Assembly: GCA_964581605.1 (NCBI GenBank)
Contig: CAZOPF010000071.1
Location: forward strand, 1-30,772
DNA from: CAADGU01 sp964581605
Lineage (GTDB): Bacteria > Chloroflexota > Anaerolineae > Promineifilales > Promineifilaceae
Length of the DNA stretch: 30,772 nucleotides
Direction: 5' to 3'
The position numbers and the translations under genes were made by a program. Positions 24,593 to 30,772 of this stretch are shown in pieces. The notes below the pieces were generated by a model. The model searched no databases. It was given only the letters and a program-made list of their open reading frames with translations, and had not been told where the DNA came from. Each line of letters begins with the position of its first letter. Positions within the stretch are counted from its first letter, which is position 1.

Positions 24593-25066
24593 ATGACCAC
24601 AATGACCCAGAAAACACGTGACCAACTCCGCCGTTTTCACACCCTCACAGAAGCGCAGGCCGTGTTAGGTTGGGCGGTCATTTTAGTATTGGCCGCCTTA
24701 GTGGGCACCATTTACGTCAGCCAGGCCAGCCGCATTGCCAGTGTCGGGCGGCGTATTCAAATTATGCAAGCGGAGATGGAAACGCTCAAACGAGAAAATG
24801 CGGCTCTGGAAAGACAAATTGCTGAAGCCCAACAGCTAGACCGCCTACAGGCCGAGGCAGCGCGCCTGGGCTTTGTCCCCGCTAACCCGGATGATATTGA
24901 ATACATCATTGTGCCTGATTACCCGATAGAGAACAGCGCGTTAACGATGGTGGTTACAGCCACGGCCGTTCCCCCACCACCACCTCCTGAAACGATGAAC
25001 GCCGCCCTCTGGCTGTCGCTACGGGGCCGTGTTAACGGTTTTGTCCAGGGTGCAGCTAATGAATAA
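24593..25066 (+). CDS. ftsL: Cell division protein FtsL-like
   Basis: The 157-residue bitopic protein fits FtsL/DivIC by position and shape. There is a short cytoplasmic N-terminus, one membrane helix (~27-46, LGWAVILVLAALVGTIYVSQ), then a heptad-like coiled coil (~52-90, IQIMQAEMETLKRENAALERQIAEAQQLDRLQAEAARLGF). The tail is Pro-rich (PPPPPP at ~127-132). FtsL pairs with FtsB and activates the FtsW-FtsI synthase at the septum. ATG 24593 and ATG 24602 are both possible. The stop overlaps the ftsI start. Confidence 0.85.
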   Translation: MTTMTQKTRDQLRRFHTLTEAQAVLGWAVILVLAALVGTIYVSQASRIASVGRRIQIMQAEMETLKRENAALERQIAEAQQLDRLQAEAARLGFVPANPDDIEYIIVPDYPIENSALTMVVTATAVPPPPPPETMNAALWLSLRGRVNGFVQGAANE

Positions 25067-26753
25067 GAGCCAGCAGCGTCGCTTAAGACTGGTCACTGTT
25101 GGGCTGGCCATCGCTACCATCATCATTATGGGGCGTCTGATCCTGTTTCAGGTGATAGAAGCTGCAACCTGGGCTGAAAAAGCCACTAATGAAGTCCGTG
25201 TGATTGCCCGCCCAGACCGGGGCATTATTTACGACCGCAACGGGGCGGTATTAGCCGCCAATACGGCCGATTATCAGGTGGGCGTTTCTCCTCGACTTGT
25301 TTCTGACCCGGAAAAGATGGCGACTGATTTGGCAACGATTTTGCAGAAACCGCGCTACGAGATTTTGGGGGCGCTGCAGAGCGACATCCCCTATGTGCTG
25401 CTGGCCGGACGAGTCTCTGAAGAAATTGCTAACACGATCCACACGTTGGATTATGCTGACGAAATCCAGCTAGACCCCTTGCCACGTCGCTTTTACCCTC
25501 AGGGAGAACTGATGTGCCATGAACTGGGCTATGTGGATTTTGAAGGGAACGGCGGTGCAGGCGTGGAAGGGTATTATCAACGGGAACTGGCCGGGGAAGC
25601 GGCGACGGCCGTGATCAACATCTCCCCGCTCACCGAACAACAAAACGTCATCGCCCACGAAGGCGCAGACCTCGTTCTAACCATTGACCGCTCCATGCAA
25701 TATCTGGTGGAGCAACACCTGGCCCGCGCCTTACAAACCTATCGCGCCCAAAGCGGGTCAATTATCGTGATGGATCCACGTACCGGGGCCATCCTGGCGA
25801 TGGCCAGTTGGCCCTGTTATGACCCTTATCAGTTTTATGAAGAAGACCGGGAAGCATTGCAAAATCCGGCCGTACAGCAGCAGCATGAACCCGGCTCGGT
25901 AATGAAACTGATCACCATGGCCGCGGCACTCGATTCTGGCCTTTTTACGCCCCAATCCACTTATTATGATGCTGGCGTGTTGGAAATCGGCGGCCACCGC
26001 ACCTATAACTGGGATCGCAGCGCACCCGGCCTGACGGATATGACCACCCTGCTGGCGCGTTCGCTTAATGTTGGGGCGGCCACGCTTTCCACCACGTTGG
26101 GGCCAGATTTGTATTACAGCTATATGCAGAAATTTGGCTTCGGCCGGCCGACGGGCATTGACCTGATGTCCGAAGCCAGCGGCACCATGTGGCTGCCTGG
26201 TTCCGAGTTTTGGACCGAAGCTACGTTGGCGACCAATGCCTATGGGCAGGGCATCGCCGTTACGCCCTTGCAAATGATCACGGCTATTTCGGCCATCCCC
26301 AACAATGGCGTCATCATGCAGCCGTATATTGTGCAAGAAATTCGCGGCGAAAACGGCACGTTTGTGCATGAACCGCGCGAGTTGAGCCGCCCCATCAGCC
26401 CGGAGGTGGCGCAGCAGGTGAATGCCATGGCGATCACGGCCGTTGCCCGCGAAGTAACCGAAGCCCGCATTGACGGCTACACCATTGCCGGTAAAACCGG
26501 CACCGCCCAGATTGCCGAAAACGGCATCTATCTGCCGGATGATACGATTGGCTCATTTGTCGGCTGGCTGCCCGCCGATAACCCGGAGATTATCATCTTT
26601 GTCAAACTCGATCGGCCCAAAACGCAACCCTGGGGTTCGCTGACCGCCGCCCCGGCCTTCGCTGACCTGGCCGATGAGTTAGTGGTGCTGTTAGACATCC
26701 CGCCCGACACCGTCCGTTTGCAGGCGGACGTGATGGAGGCGCGGGGGAATTAG
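25059..26753 (+). CDS. ftsI: Septal peptidoglycan transpeptidase FtsI (class B PBP)
   Basis: About 564 residues. An N-terminal membrane anchor (~8-30, LVTVGLAIATIIIMGRLILFQVI) is followed by the class B PBP pedestal (~40-220; RPDRGIIYDRNGAVLA, GVEGYYQRELAG). The transpeptidase domain has SVMK (Ser280, Lys283), SLN (Ser335-Asn337) and KTGT (Lys479-Gly481). It cross-links septal peptidoglycan. ATG 25059 overlaps the ftsL stop by 8 bp (ATGAATAA), implying translational coupling; an upstream GTG (25029) would extend it by 10 codons. It is the only FtsI in the window; no murE follows it. Confidence 0.94.
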   Translation: MNKSQQRRLRLVTVGLAIATIIIMGRLILFQVIEAATWAEKATNEVRVIARPDRGIIYDRNGAVLAANTADYQVGVSPRLVSDPEKMATDLATILQKPRYEILGALQSDIPYVLLAGRVSEEIANTIHTLDYADEIQLDPLPRRFYPQGELMCHELGYVDFEGNGGAGVEGYYQRELAGEAATAVINISPLTEQQNVIAHEGADLVLTIDRSMQYLVEQHLARALQTYRAQSGSIIVMDPRTGAILAMASWPCYDPYQFYEEDREALQNPAVQQQHEPGSVMKLITMAAALDSGLFTPQSTYYDAGVLEIGGHRTYNWDRSAPGLTDMTTLLARSLNVGAATLSTTLGPDLYYSYMQKFGFGRPTGIDLMSEASGTMWLPGSEFWTEATLATNAYGQGIAVTPLQMITAISAIPNNGVIMQPYIVQEIRGENGTFVHEPRELSRPISPEVAQQVNAMAITAVAREVTEARIDGYTIAGKTGTAQIAENGIYLPDDTIGSFVGWLPADNPEIIIFVKLDRPKTQPWGSLTAAPAFADLADELVVLLDIPPDTVRLQADVMEARGN

Positions 26754-26807
26754 GAATTAGGAATTAGGAATTATGAAGAGGCTTCATAATTCCTAATTCA
26801 TAATTTT
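26751..26807. repeat. Tandem-word palindrome between ftsI and murF
   Basis: TAGGAAT units start right at the ftsI stop. The arm GAATTAGGAATTATGAAG (26761-26778) is perfectly complementary to 26782-26799, with a 3-base loop. A TAATTTTT tail follows and ATG 26809 comes directly after, so the stem-loop plus T-run sits against the murF start. Confidence 0.88.
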
Positions 26808-26808
26808 T

Positions 26809-28248
26809 ATGTTAACTCTTGCCCATTTTTTCAATGTCCTGATGCCAGAGTACGAGGCGACCGGCAACGAACCGGCGGTTTCGGCTGTGGTGATGGACAG
26901 CCGCGAAGTGGTGCCGGGCTGCCTGTTTGTCGCTTATGGCGGCGAGCATGTGGACGGGCACGACTTTGTAGCCGAGGCCTTTGCCCGCGGAGCGATTGCG
27001 GCATTGGTGGCACGGCCCATAGAAGGCGACCAGTCATCTGGCGACCACGCCACAATAGATTTTCGCGCTGGTCAGCCTTTGCCGTTCCCCCTGCCCTTAA
27101 GCGTGTCCACGCCCGTCTGTCTGGTGGTAAGCGATCCGATTGCCACCTTACAGGCATCCGCCAGAGCGTGGCGCGCTCGCTTCGCGGTGCAGGTCATCGG
27201 CATCACTGGCAGCGTGGGCAAAACCAGCACCAAAGAGCTAACCCATGCCGTCTTGGCGCAGCAGTTCAACACCTTCAAATCGCCCGGCAATCGCAACAGC
27301 ATCCTGGGGCTGCCGATGGCCTTGTTTGGCCTGGAACCACACCACCAAAAAGCGGTGCTGGAGATGGCGATGTATGTGCCCGGCGAGATTGCTACGCTGT
27401 GTGAGATGACGCAGCCGGAGATTGGCGTAGTGACGCTCATCGGGCCGGTGCATCTGGAACGGGCAGGCAGCATGGAAGCGATTGTGGCCGCCAAACGTGA
27501 ACTGGTGGAAGCCCTGCCCGCGCATGGGGTGGCCATTTTGAACCGGGACGATGACCGGGTGATGAGTATGGCCGATTTCACTCCGGCGCGGGTTTTTACC
27601 TACGGTTTGGATCAACGCGCCGATTTGTGGGCCGACCAGATTGAATCCAGAGGGCTGGATGGGGTGCGCTTTGTGTTGCATCACGGCCGTGACCACCTCC
27701 ATCTGCATGTCCCCCTCATTGGTCGCCATAGTGTACACACCGCGCTGCGGGCAACGGCCGTTGGCCTGGCATTGCAAATGAGTTGGGACAACATTGTACG
27801 CGGGTTGCAGCAAACGGCCGTCGAGCTACGAGTCGTTTCCGCGCCCGGCCCCCTCCAATCACTCATTATTGACGACAGCTACAACGCCAACCCGGAATCT
27901 ACCCTGGCCGCGCTCAATTTGCTTGAAGATTTTCCGGGGCGCAAGATGGCCGTGTTGGGCGATATGCTGGAATTGGGTTATCTGGAAGAGCCATCCCACC
28001 GACTGATTGGCCGCCGGGTGGCTGATGTGTGCCAGGAGTTGATTGCCATTGGCCCACGTGCCCGCTGGATTGCTGAAGAGGCCGTCAAAGCCGGTTTACC
28101 ACCGGAAAAGGTGGCCCTGGCCACGGATGCGGTTACGGCCGTGCCCGTCATCGCCGCCCGCATCCAGCCACAAGACGTGATCCTGATCAAAGGCTCTTAT
28201 GGGATGCGCATGGATCGGATTGTGAACCTGTTGGGAAGATATGATTGA
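26809..28248 (+). CDS. murF: UDP-MurNAc-tripeptide:D-Ala-D-Ala ligase MurF
   Basis: The 479-residue Mur ligase has the MurF pattern. N-terminal substrate domain VVMDSREVVPGCLFVAYGGEHVDGHDF (~26-52); ATP-binding GITGSVGKTSTKEL (~128-141); KSPGNRNSILGLP (~158-170); and LEMAMYVPGEI, where MurF proteins usually have GEI. The C-terminal domain holds DDSYNANPESTLAAL (~350-364) and VLGDMLELG (~379-387). It adds D-Ala-D-Ala to the UDP-MurNAc-tripeptide. SYNANP distinguishes it from MurE. No ribosome-binding sequence is seen, because a hairpin and T-run abut the start. Confidence 0.96.
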   Translation: MLTLAHFFNVLMPEYEATGNEPAVSAVVMDSREVVPGCLFVAYGGEHVDGHDFVAEAFARGAIAALVARPIEGDQSSGDHATIDFRAGQPLPFPLPLSVSTPVCLVVSDPIATLQASARAWRARFAVQVIGITGSVGKTSTKELTHAVLAQQFNTFKSPGNRNSILGLPMALFGLEPHHQKAVLEMAMYVPGEIATLCEMTQPEIGVVTLIGPVHLERAGSMEAIVAAKRELVEALPAHGVAILNRDDDRVMSMADFTPARVFTYGLDQRADLWADQIESRGLDGVRFVLHHGRDHLHLHVPLIGRHSVHTALRATAVGLALQMSWDNIVRGLQQTAVELRVVSAPGPLQSLIIDDSYNANPESTLAALNLLEDFPGRKMAVLGDMLELGYLEEPSHRLIGRRVADVCQELIAIGPRARWIAEEAVKAGLPPEKVALATDAVTAVPVIAARIQPQDVILIKGSYGMRMDRIVNLLGRYD

Positions 28249-28305
28249 AGGAGATTAAGAGATTGGGAGATTAGGAGTCTCAATCTCCCAGTCTCTTAAT
28301 CTCCT
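28249..28305. repeat. Tandem-word palindrome between murF and mraY
   Basis: AGGAGATTAAGAGA (28249-28262) pairs with 28292-28305, and the inner TGGGAGATT (28264-28272) pairs with AATCTCCCA (28282-28290). The repeated word is GGAGATT. It begins at the base after the murF stop. A GGAATTTTT tail reaches ATG 28321, so the layout repeats that before murF. Confidence 0.88.
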
Positions 28306-28320
28306 GATCTCGGAATTTTT

Positions 28321-29322
28321 ATGCCTTTTGCACTAACCGCTGGTGGATTTACCTTTTTATTAGCCGTCATCTGGGGACGGCCGTTCATCGAAATGATGCG
28401 CCGCTTACGCCTGGGCAAACAAATCCGCATTGAAGGGCCGCAATCTCACATGACCAAAATGGGGACACCGGCCATGGGCGGTATACTGATTGTCGGTTGG
28501 GTCGTGCTCATCACCATCATCGTCAACACAGTTGCCCTGGTGCAAACCATTGAGATTGCTCAGAGCGTGATTATTCCCCTAGGCGTCATGGTGGCGTATG
28601 CCATTTTGGGCGGTATTGACGATTACCAGGGCATTCGCCAAAAGCCGGGCGTGGGCATGTTGGCCCGCACCAAAATCTGGTTTCAATTGGGCATCGCCCT
28701 GGCGGCCGCGCTGGCCATCTATTTTGTGGTCAACGACGGGCATGGCTGGATGGCCATTCCCACCGTGCCGTACCTGATTGACATTGGCCCCCTTTACATC
28801 CCCATCGCCGTCATCGTTATTGCCGGGTCAGCCAATGCCATGAATTTTACCGATGGGCTGGATGGGTTGGCCGGGCTGATTGCCGCCACCTGTTTTGTGG
28901 CCTACGGCATTGTGGCCGCCATGCAAGACCAGCAATTTCTGATCACCTTTTCTTTTGTGACGGTGGGCGCGTGTTTTGCCTTCCTGTGGTACAACGCCCA
29001 CCCGGCGCAAATGTTTATGGGTGATGTGGCCTCGCAGCCGTTGGGCGGGGCGCTGGGCGTGGTGGCGTTGCTGACCAATCAGTGGTTTATTTTACCTATC
29101 ATCGCCGTCATCCCGGTGGCGACGTTGATTTCGGTGATGTTGCAGGTGGCGTCGGCCGTATTGTCGCGGCGCTTTTTGGGCAGGGATTTACGGCCGTTCA
29201 AAATGTCCCCCCTGCACAACCATTTCGTCCTGCTCGGCTGGAGCGAAACCCAGATTGTGCAGCGCTGGTGGCTCATTGGCCTCACCGGGGCGATGATCGG
29301 CATGGCGCTGGCTTTGATTTAG
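28321..29322 (+). CDS. mraY: Phospho-MurNAc-pentapeptide transferase MraY
   Basis: The 333-residue polytopic membrane protein transfers phospho-MurNAc-pentapeptide to undecaprenyl phosphate, giving lipid I. Family motifs: KMGTPAMGG (~46-54), the catalytic-type IDDYQG (~99-104), NFTDGLDGLAG (~176-186), GAxxxFLWYN (~221-230) and the C-terminal KMSPLHNHF (~297-305). About ten hydrophobic helices are apparent, matching the family. It stands in its normal order before murD. Confidence 0.96.
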   Translation: MPFALTAGGFTFLLAVIWGRPFIEMMRRLRLGKQIRIEGPQSHMTKMGTPAMGGILIVGWVVLITIIVNTVALVQTIEIAQSVIIPLGVMVAYAILGGIDDYQGIRQKPGVGMLARTKIWFQLGIALAAALAIYFVVNDGHGWMAIPTVPYLIDIGPLYIPIAVIVIAGSANAMNFTDGLDGLAGLIAATCFVAYGIVAAMQDQQFLITFSFVTVGACFAFLWYNAHPAQMFMGDVASQPLGGALGVVALLTNQWFILPIIAVIPVATLISVMLQVASAVLSRRFLGRDLRPFKMSPLHNHFVLLGWSETQIVQRWWLIGLTGAMIGMALALI

Positions 29323-29369
29323 TAATTGAGTAATTGGGTAATTGAGTAATTACCCAATTACTCAATTAC
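29322..29369. repeat. Tandem-word palindrome between mraY and murD
   Basis: The arms 29322-29343 and 29348-29369 are perfectly complementary over 22 bp with a 4-base loop. Each arm is built from 8-base units (TAATTGAG, TAATTGGG). Because units repeat, alternative pairings are possible. The final word continues to ~29378, two bases before ATG 29380; the left arm overlaps the mraY stop codon. Confidence 0.92.
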
Positions 29370-29379
29370 CCAATTACCA

Positions 29380-30741
29380 ATGGACACTTTAACAGGCAAA
29401 CGACTCCTCATTTTGGGTCTGGCGCGGCAGGGCAAGGCGCTGGCCCGTTTTGCCATCAGCGTGGGCGCGGCCGTGACCATTTCCGACCTGCGCCCGGCGG
29501 AGAAGTTACAGGCTGACCTGGCCGAATTGAGTGATTTGCCGATTGAACTGGTCTTAGGAGAACATCCGATGACTTTATTGGAAAGAACGGACATTTTAGC
29601 GATTAGCGGTGGCGTACCGGCCGACGCCCCTTTTGTGCAGGCCGCGCGAGCACGGGGCCTGCCCATCACCAATGATGAACAGGAGTTTATCCGGCGCACC
29701 CCGGCCGACGTCATCGGCATTACCGGCAGCGCGGGCAAGACGACCACGACGGCTCTGACAGGTGTGATGGCCCAGGTGTCCGGGCGGCGTACCTGGGTGG
29801 GGGGTAACATCGGCCGTCCGCTGATTGCTGATTTGCACAAGATGGCAGCGGATGATGTGGTGGTGCAGGAGCTTTCCAGCTTCCAGTTGGAGATTTGGGA
29901 ACAAAGCCCACCCATTGCCGCCGTTTTGAATATCACGCCCAATCATTTAGACCGGCACAAGACGATGGCCGCCTATACCCAGGCGAAAGCGAACATTTTG
30001 CGCTATCAGGATGAGGATGGCACGGCCGTACTCTGTCTGGATGATCCCGGTTCGCTGGCCTTACGGCCGTTGGTTCACGGCCGTTTGCGCCTCTTTAGCC
30101 TGGAAAAACCGGTGGCCGACGGCGCCTTTTTGCATAATGGCAAAATCTGGCTGCGCAACGGGCACGAAACGGCCGTGTGCCGCGTGGCAGATGTACAACT
30201 GCGCGGTCGCCACAACCTGCTGAATGTGTGTGCCGCCATGACCCTGGCCGACACGGCCGGTATTCCGGCTGAGGCGATGTATGAAGCCATCCGCACCTTT
30301 ACCGGCGTGGAACACCGGCTGGAACCGGTGCGAGAGATCAATGGCGTGCGCTACATCAACGACAGCATCGCCACCGCGCCGGAACGGGCGCTGGCGGCGC
30401 TGGCCGCCTTTGACGAGCCGCTCATTTTGCTGGCGGGTGGCCGCGACAAGGATATGCAGTGGGATGAGTGGGCGCGGGTGGTGGCGCGGCGCGTGAAACA
30501 CGTCATCCTGTTTGGTGAGCTGGCTGAACTGCTGGAGAAGAAACTAGACCTGACAGGTTTTGAAAACTTGTCAGGTCTCATTACGCGGGTAGAGACGATG
30601 GCAGAGGCGGTGGAGGTGGCGGGGCGGACGGCCGTGTCCGGTGACATTGTTCTGCTCTCCCCCGGCGGCACCAGTTTCGACGCCTTCAAAGATTTTGCCG
30701 AACGCGGCGAAAAGTTTAGAGAGATGGTAAATGAGTTGTAA
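29380..30741 (+). CDS. murD: UDP-MurNAc-L-Ala:D-Glu ligase MurD
   Basis: The 453-residue Mur ligase is slightly long for MurD. N-terminal LLILGLARQGKALARFA (~8-24) is the nucleotide-sugar domain. The ATP loop GITGSAGKTTTT lies at ~112-123, with WVGGNIGRPL (~139-148) and VVQELSSFQLE (~161-171). NHLDRHKTMAAY follows (~188-199), and the C-terminal domain has EHRLEPV, INDSIATAPERALAAL and LLAGGRDKDM. It adds D-Glu to UDP-MurNAc-L-Ala. Residues ~389-400 (DLTGFENLSGL) are encoded by a palindromic element that recurs upstream of mraZ. The gene ends just before another tandem-word spacer. Confidence 0.96.
   Translation: MDTLTGKRLLILGLARQGKALARFAISVGAAVTISDLRPAEKLQADLAELSDLPIELVLGEHPMTLLERTDILAISGGVPADAPFVQAARARGLPITNDEQEFIRRTPADVIGITGSAGKTTTTALTGVMAQVSGRRTWVGGNIGRPLIADLHKMAADDVVVQELSSFQLEIWEQSPPIAAVLNITPNHLDRHKTMAAYTQAKANILRYQDEDGTAVLCLDDPGSLALRPLVHGRLRLFSLEKPVADGAFLHNGKIWLRNGHETAVCRVADVQLRGRHNLLNVCAAMTLADTAGIPAEAMYEAIRTFTGVEHRLEPVREINGVRYINDSIATAPERALAALAAFDEPLILLAGGRDKDMQWDEWARVVARRVKHVILFGELAELLEKKLDLTGFENLSGLITRVETMAEAVEVAGRTAVSGDIVLLSPGGTSFDAFKDFAERGEKFREMVNEL
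30546..30578. repeat. Palindromic element inside murD, copy 2
   Basis: AGACCTGACAGGTTTT (30546-30561) pairs with AAAACTTGTCAGGTCT (30563-30578), with one G:T wobble in 16 bp. It shares CTGACAGGTTTTGAAA and TGTCAGGTCT with copy 1 at 23048. It remains in frame, encoding DLTGFENLSGL in the C-terminal domain of MurD. Confidence 0.82.
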
Positions 30742-30744
30742 TGA

Positions 30745-30772
30745 AGTAATTAGGTAATTAGGTAATTAAGTA
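30745..30772. repeat. Left part of another tandem-word spacer, cut by the window edge
   Basis: Three units of GTAATTAG/GTAATTAA follow the murD stop within a few bases. By analogy with the mraY-murD junction, a complementary arm is expected just beyond the window. Confidence 0.6.

Overview
The window looks like a chromosomal segment from a member of the Chloroflexota, most likely Anaerolineae or Ardenticatenia-like. This is inferred from style, not from a marker gene. The signs are secreted proteins with long Thr/Pro 'TPTPSPTP' linkers, a secreted protein ending in a YLPL-type tail, TadE/TadG-like minor pilins without the classical Tad gene order, a BTAD-domain ATPase regulator, a fused alpha/beta E1 dehydrogenase, and a dcw cluster led by mraZ. 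GC content is moderately high (about 55% by eye). The octamer ACGGCCGT is scattered through almost every gene.

Layout. 1-1.4 kb: a secreted three-repeat protein on the plus strand, ending in a terminator. 1.4-6.2 kb: two minus-strand housekeeping-type genes, a U32/RlhA-like protein and a fused 2-oxoacid dehydrogenase E1. 6.4-8.0 kb: a membrane-anchored CARDB-type surface protein. 8.06-8.74 kb: a Phd/VapC-type toxin-antitoxin pair on the minus strand. 8.8-13.4 kb: a membrane ATPase and a SARP-like (wHTH + BTAD) ATPase regulator on the minus strand. 13.6-22.8 kb: a plus-strand surface cluster with two TadE-like proteins, one TadG-like protein, one Flp-type pilin fused to a CBM6 domain, a beta-propeller-like secreted protein and a small PepSY-like membrane protein. 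22.9-30.77 kb: the division/cell-wall (dcw) cluster mraZ-rsmH-ftsL-ftsI-murF-mraY-murD, with no murE between ftsI and murF.

How it may work together. The surface cluster looks like a set of 'decorated pilins': prepilin-type N-termini carrying large extracellular domains. The C-terminal ~510 residues of the TadE-like protein at 13.6 kb are paralogous to the anchored protein at 6.4 kb. Upstream of both genes lie three octamers at an exact 11-bp period, followed by exactly 8 bp and a -10-like hexamer. This is the architecture described for SARP-activated promoters, and a SARP-like regulator gene lies divergently beside one of them. I infer that this regulator controls both surface genes.

A second theme is non-coding. 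Many gene junctions, especially in the dcw cluster, hold long palindromes built from short tandem 'words' (7-10 bp). Their sequence differs at each junction but the layout is the same, and several end within a few bases of the next start codon. A different palindrome (CCTGACAGGTTT and its complement) lies before mraZ and occurs again, in frame, inside murD.
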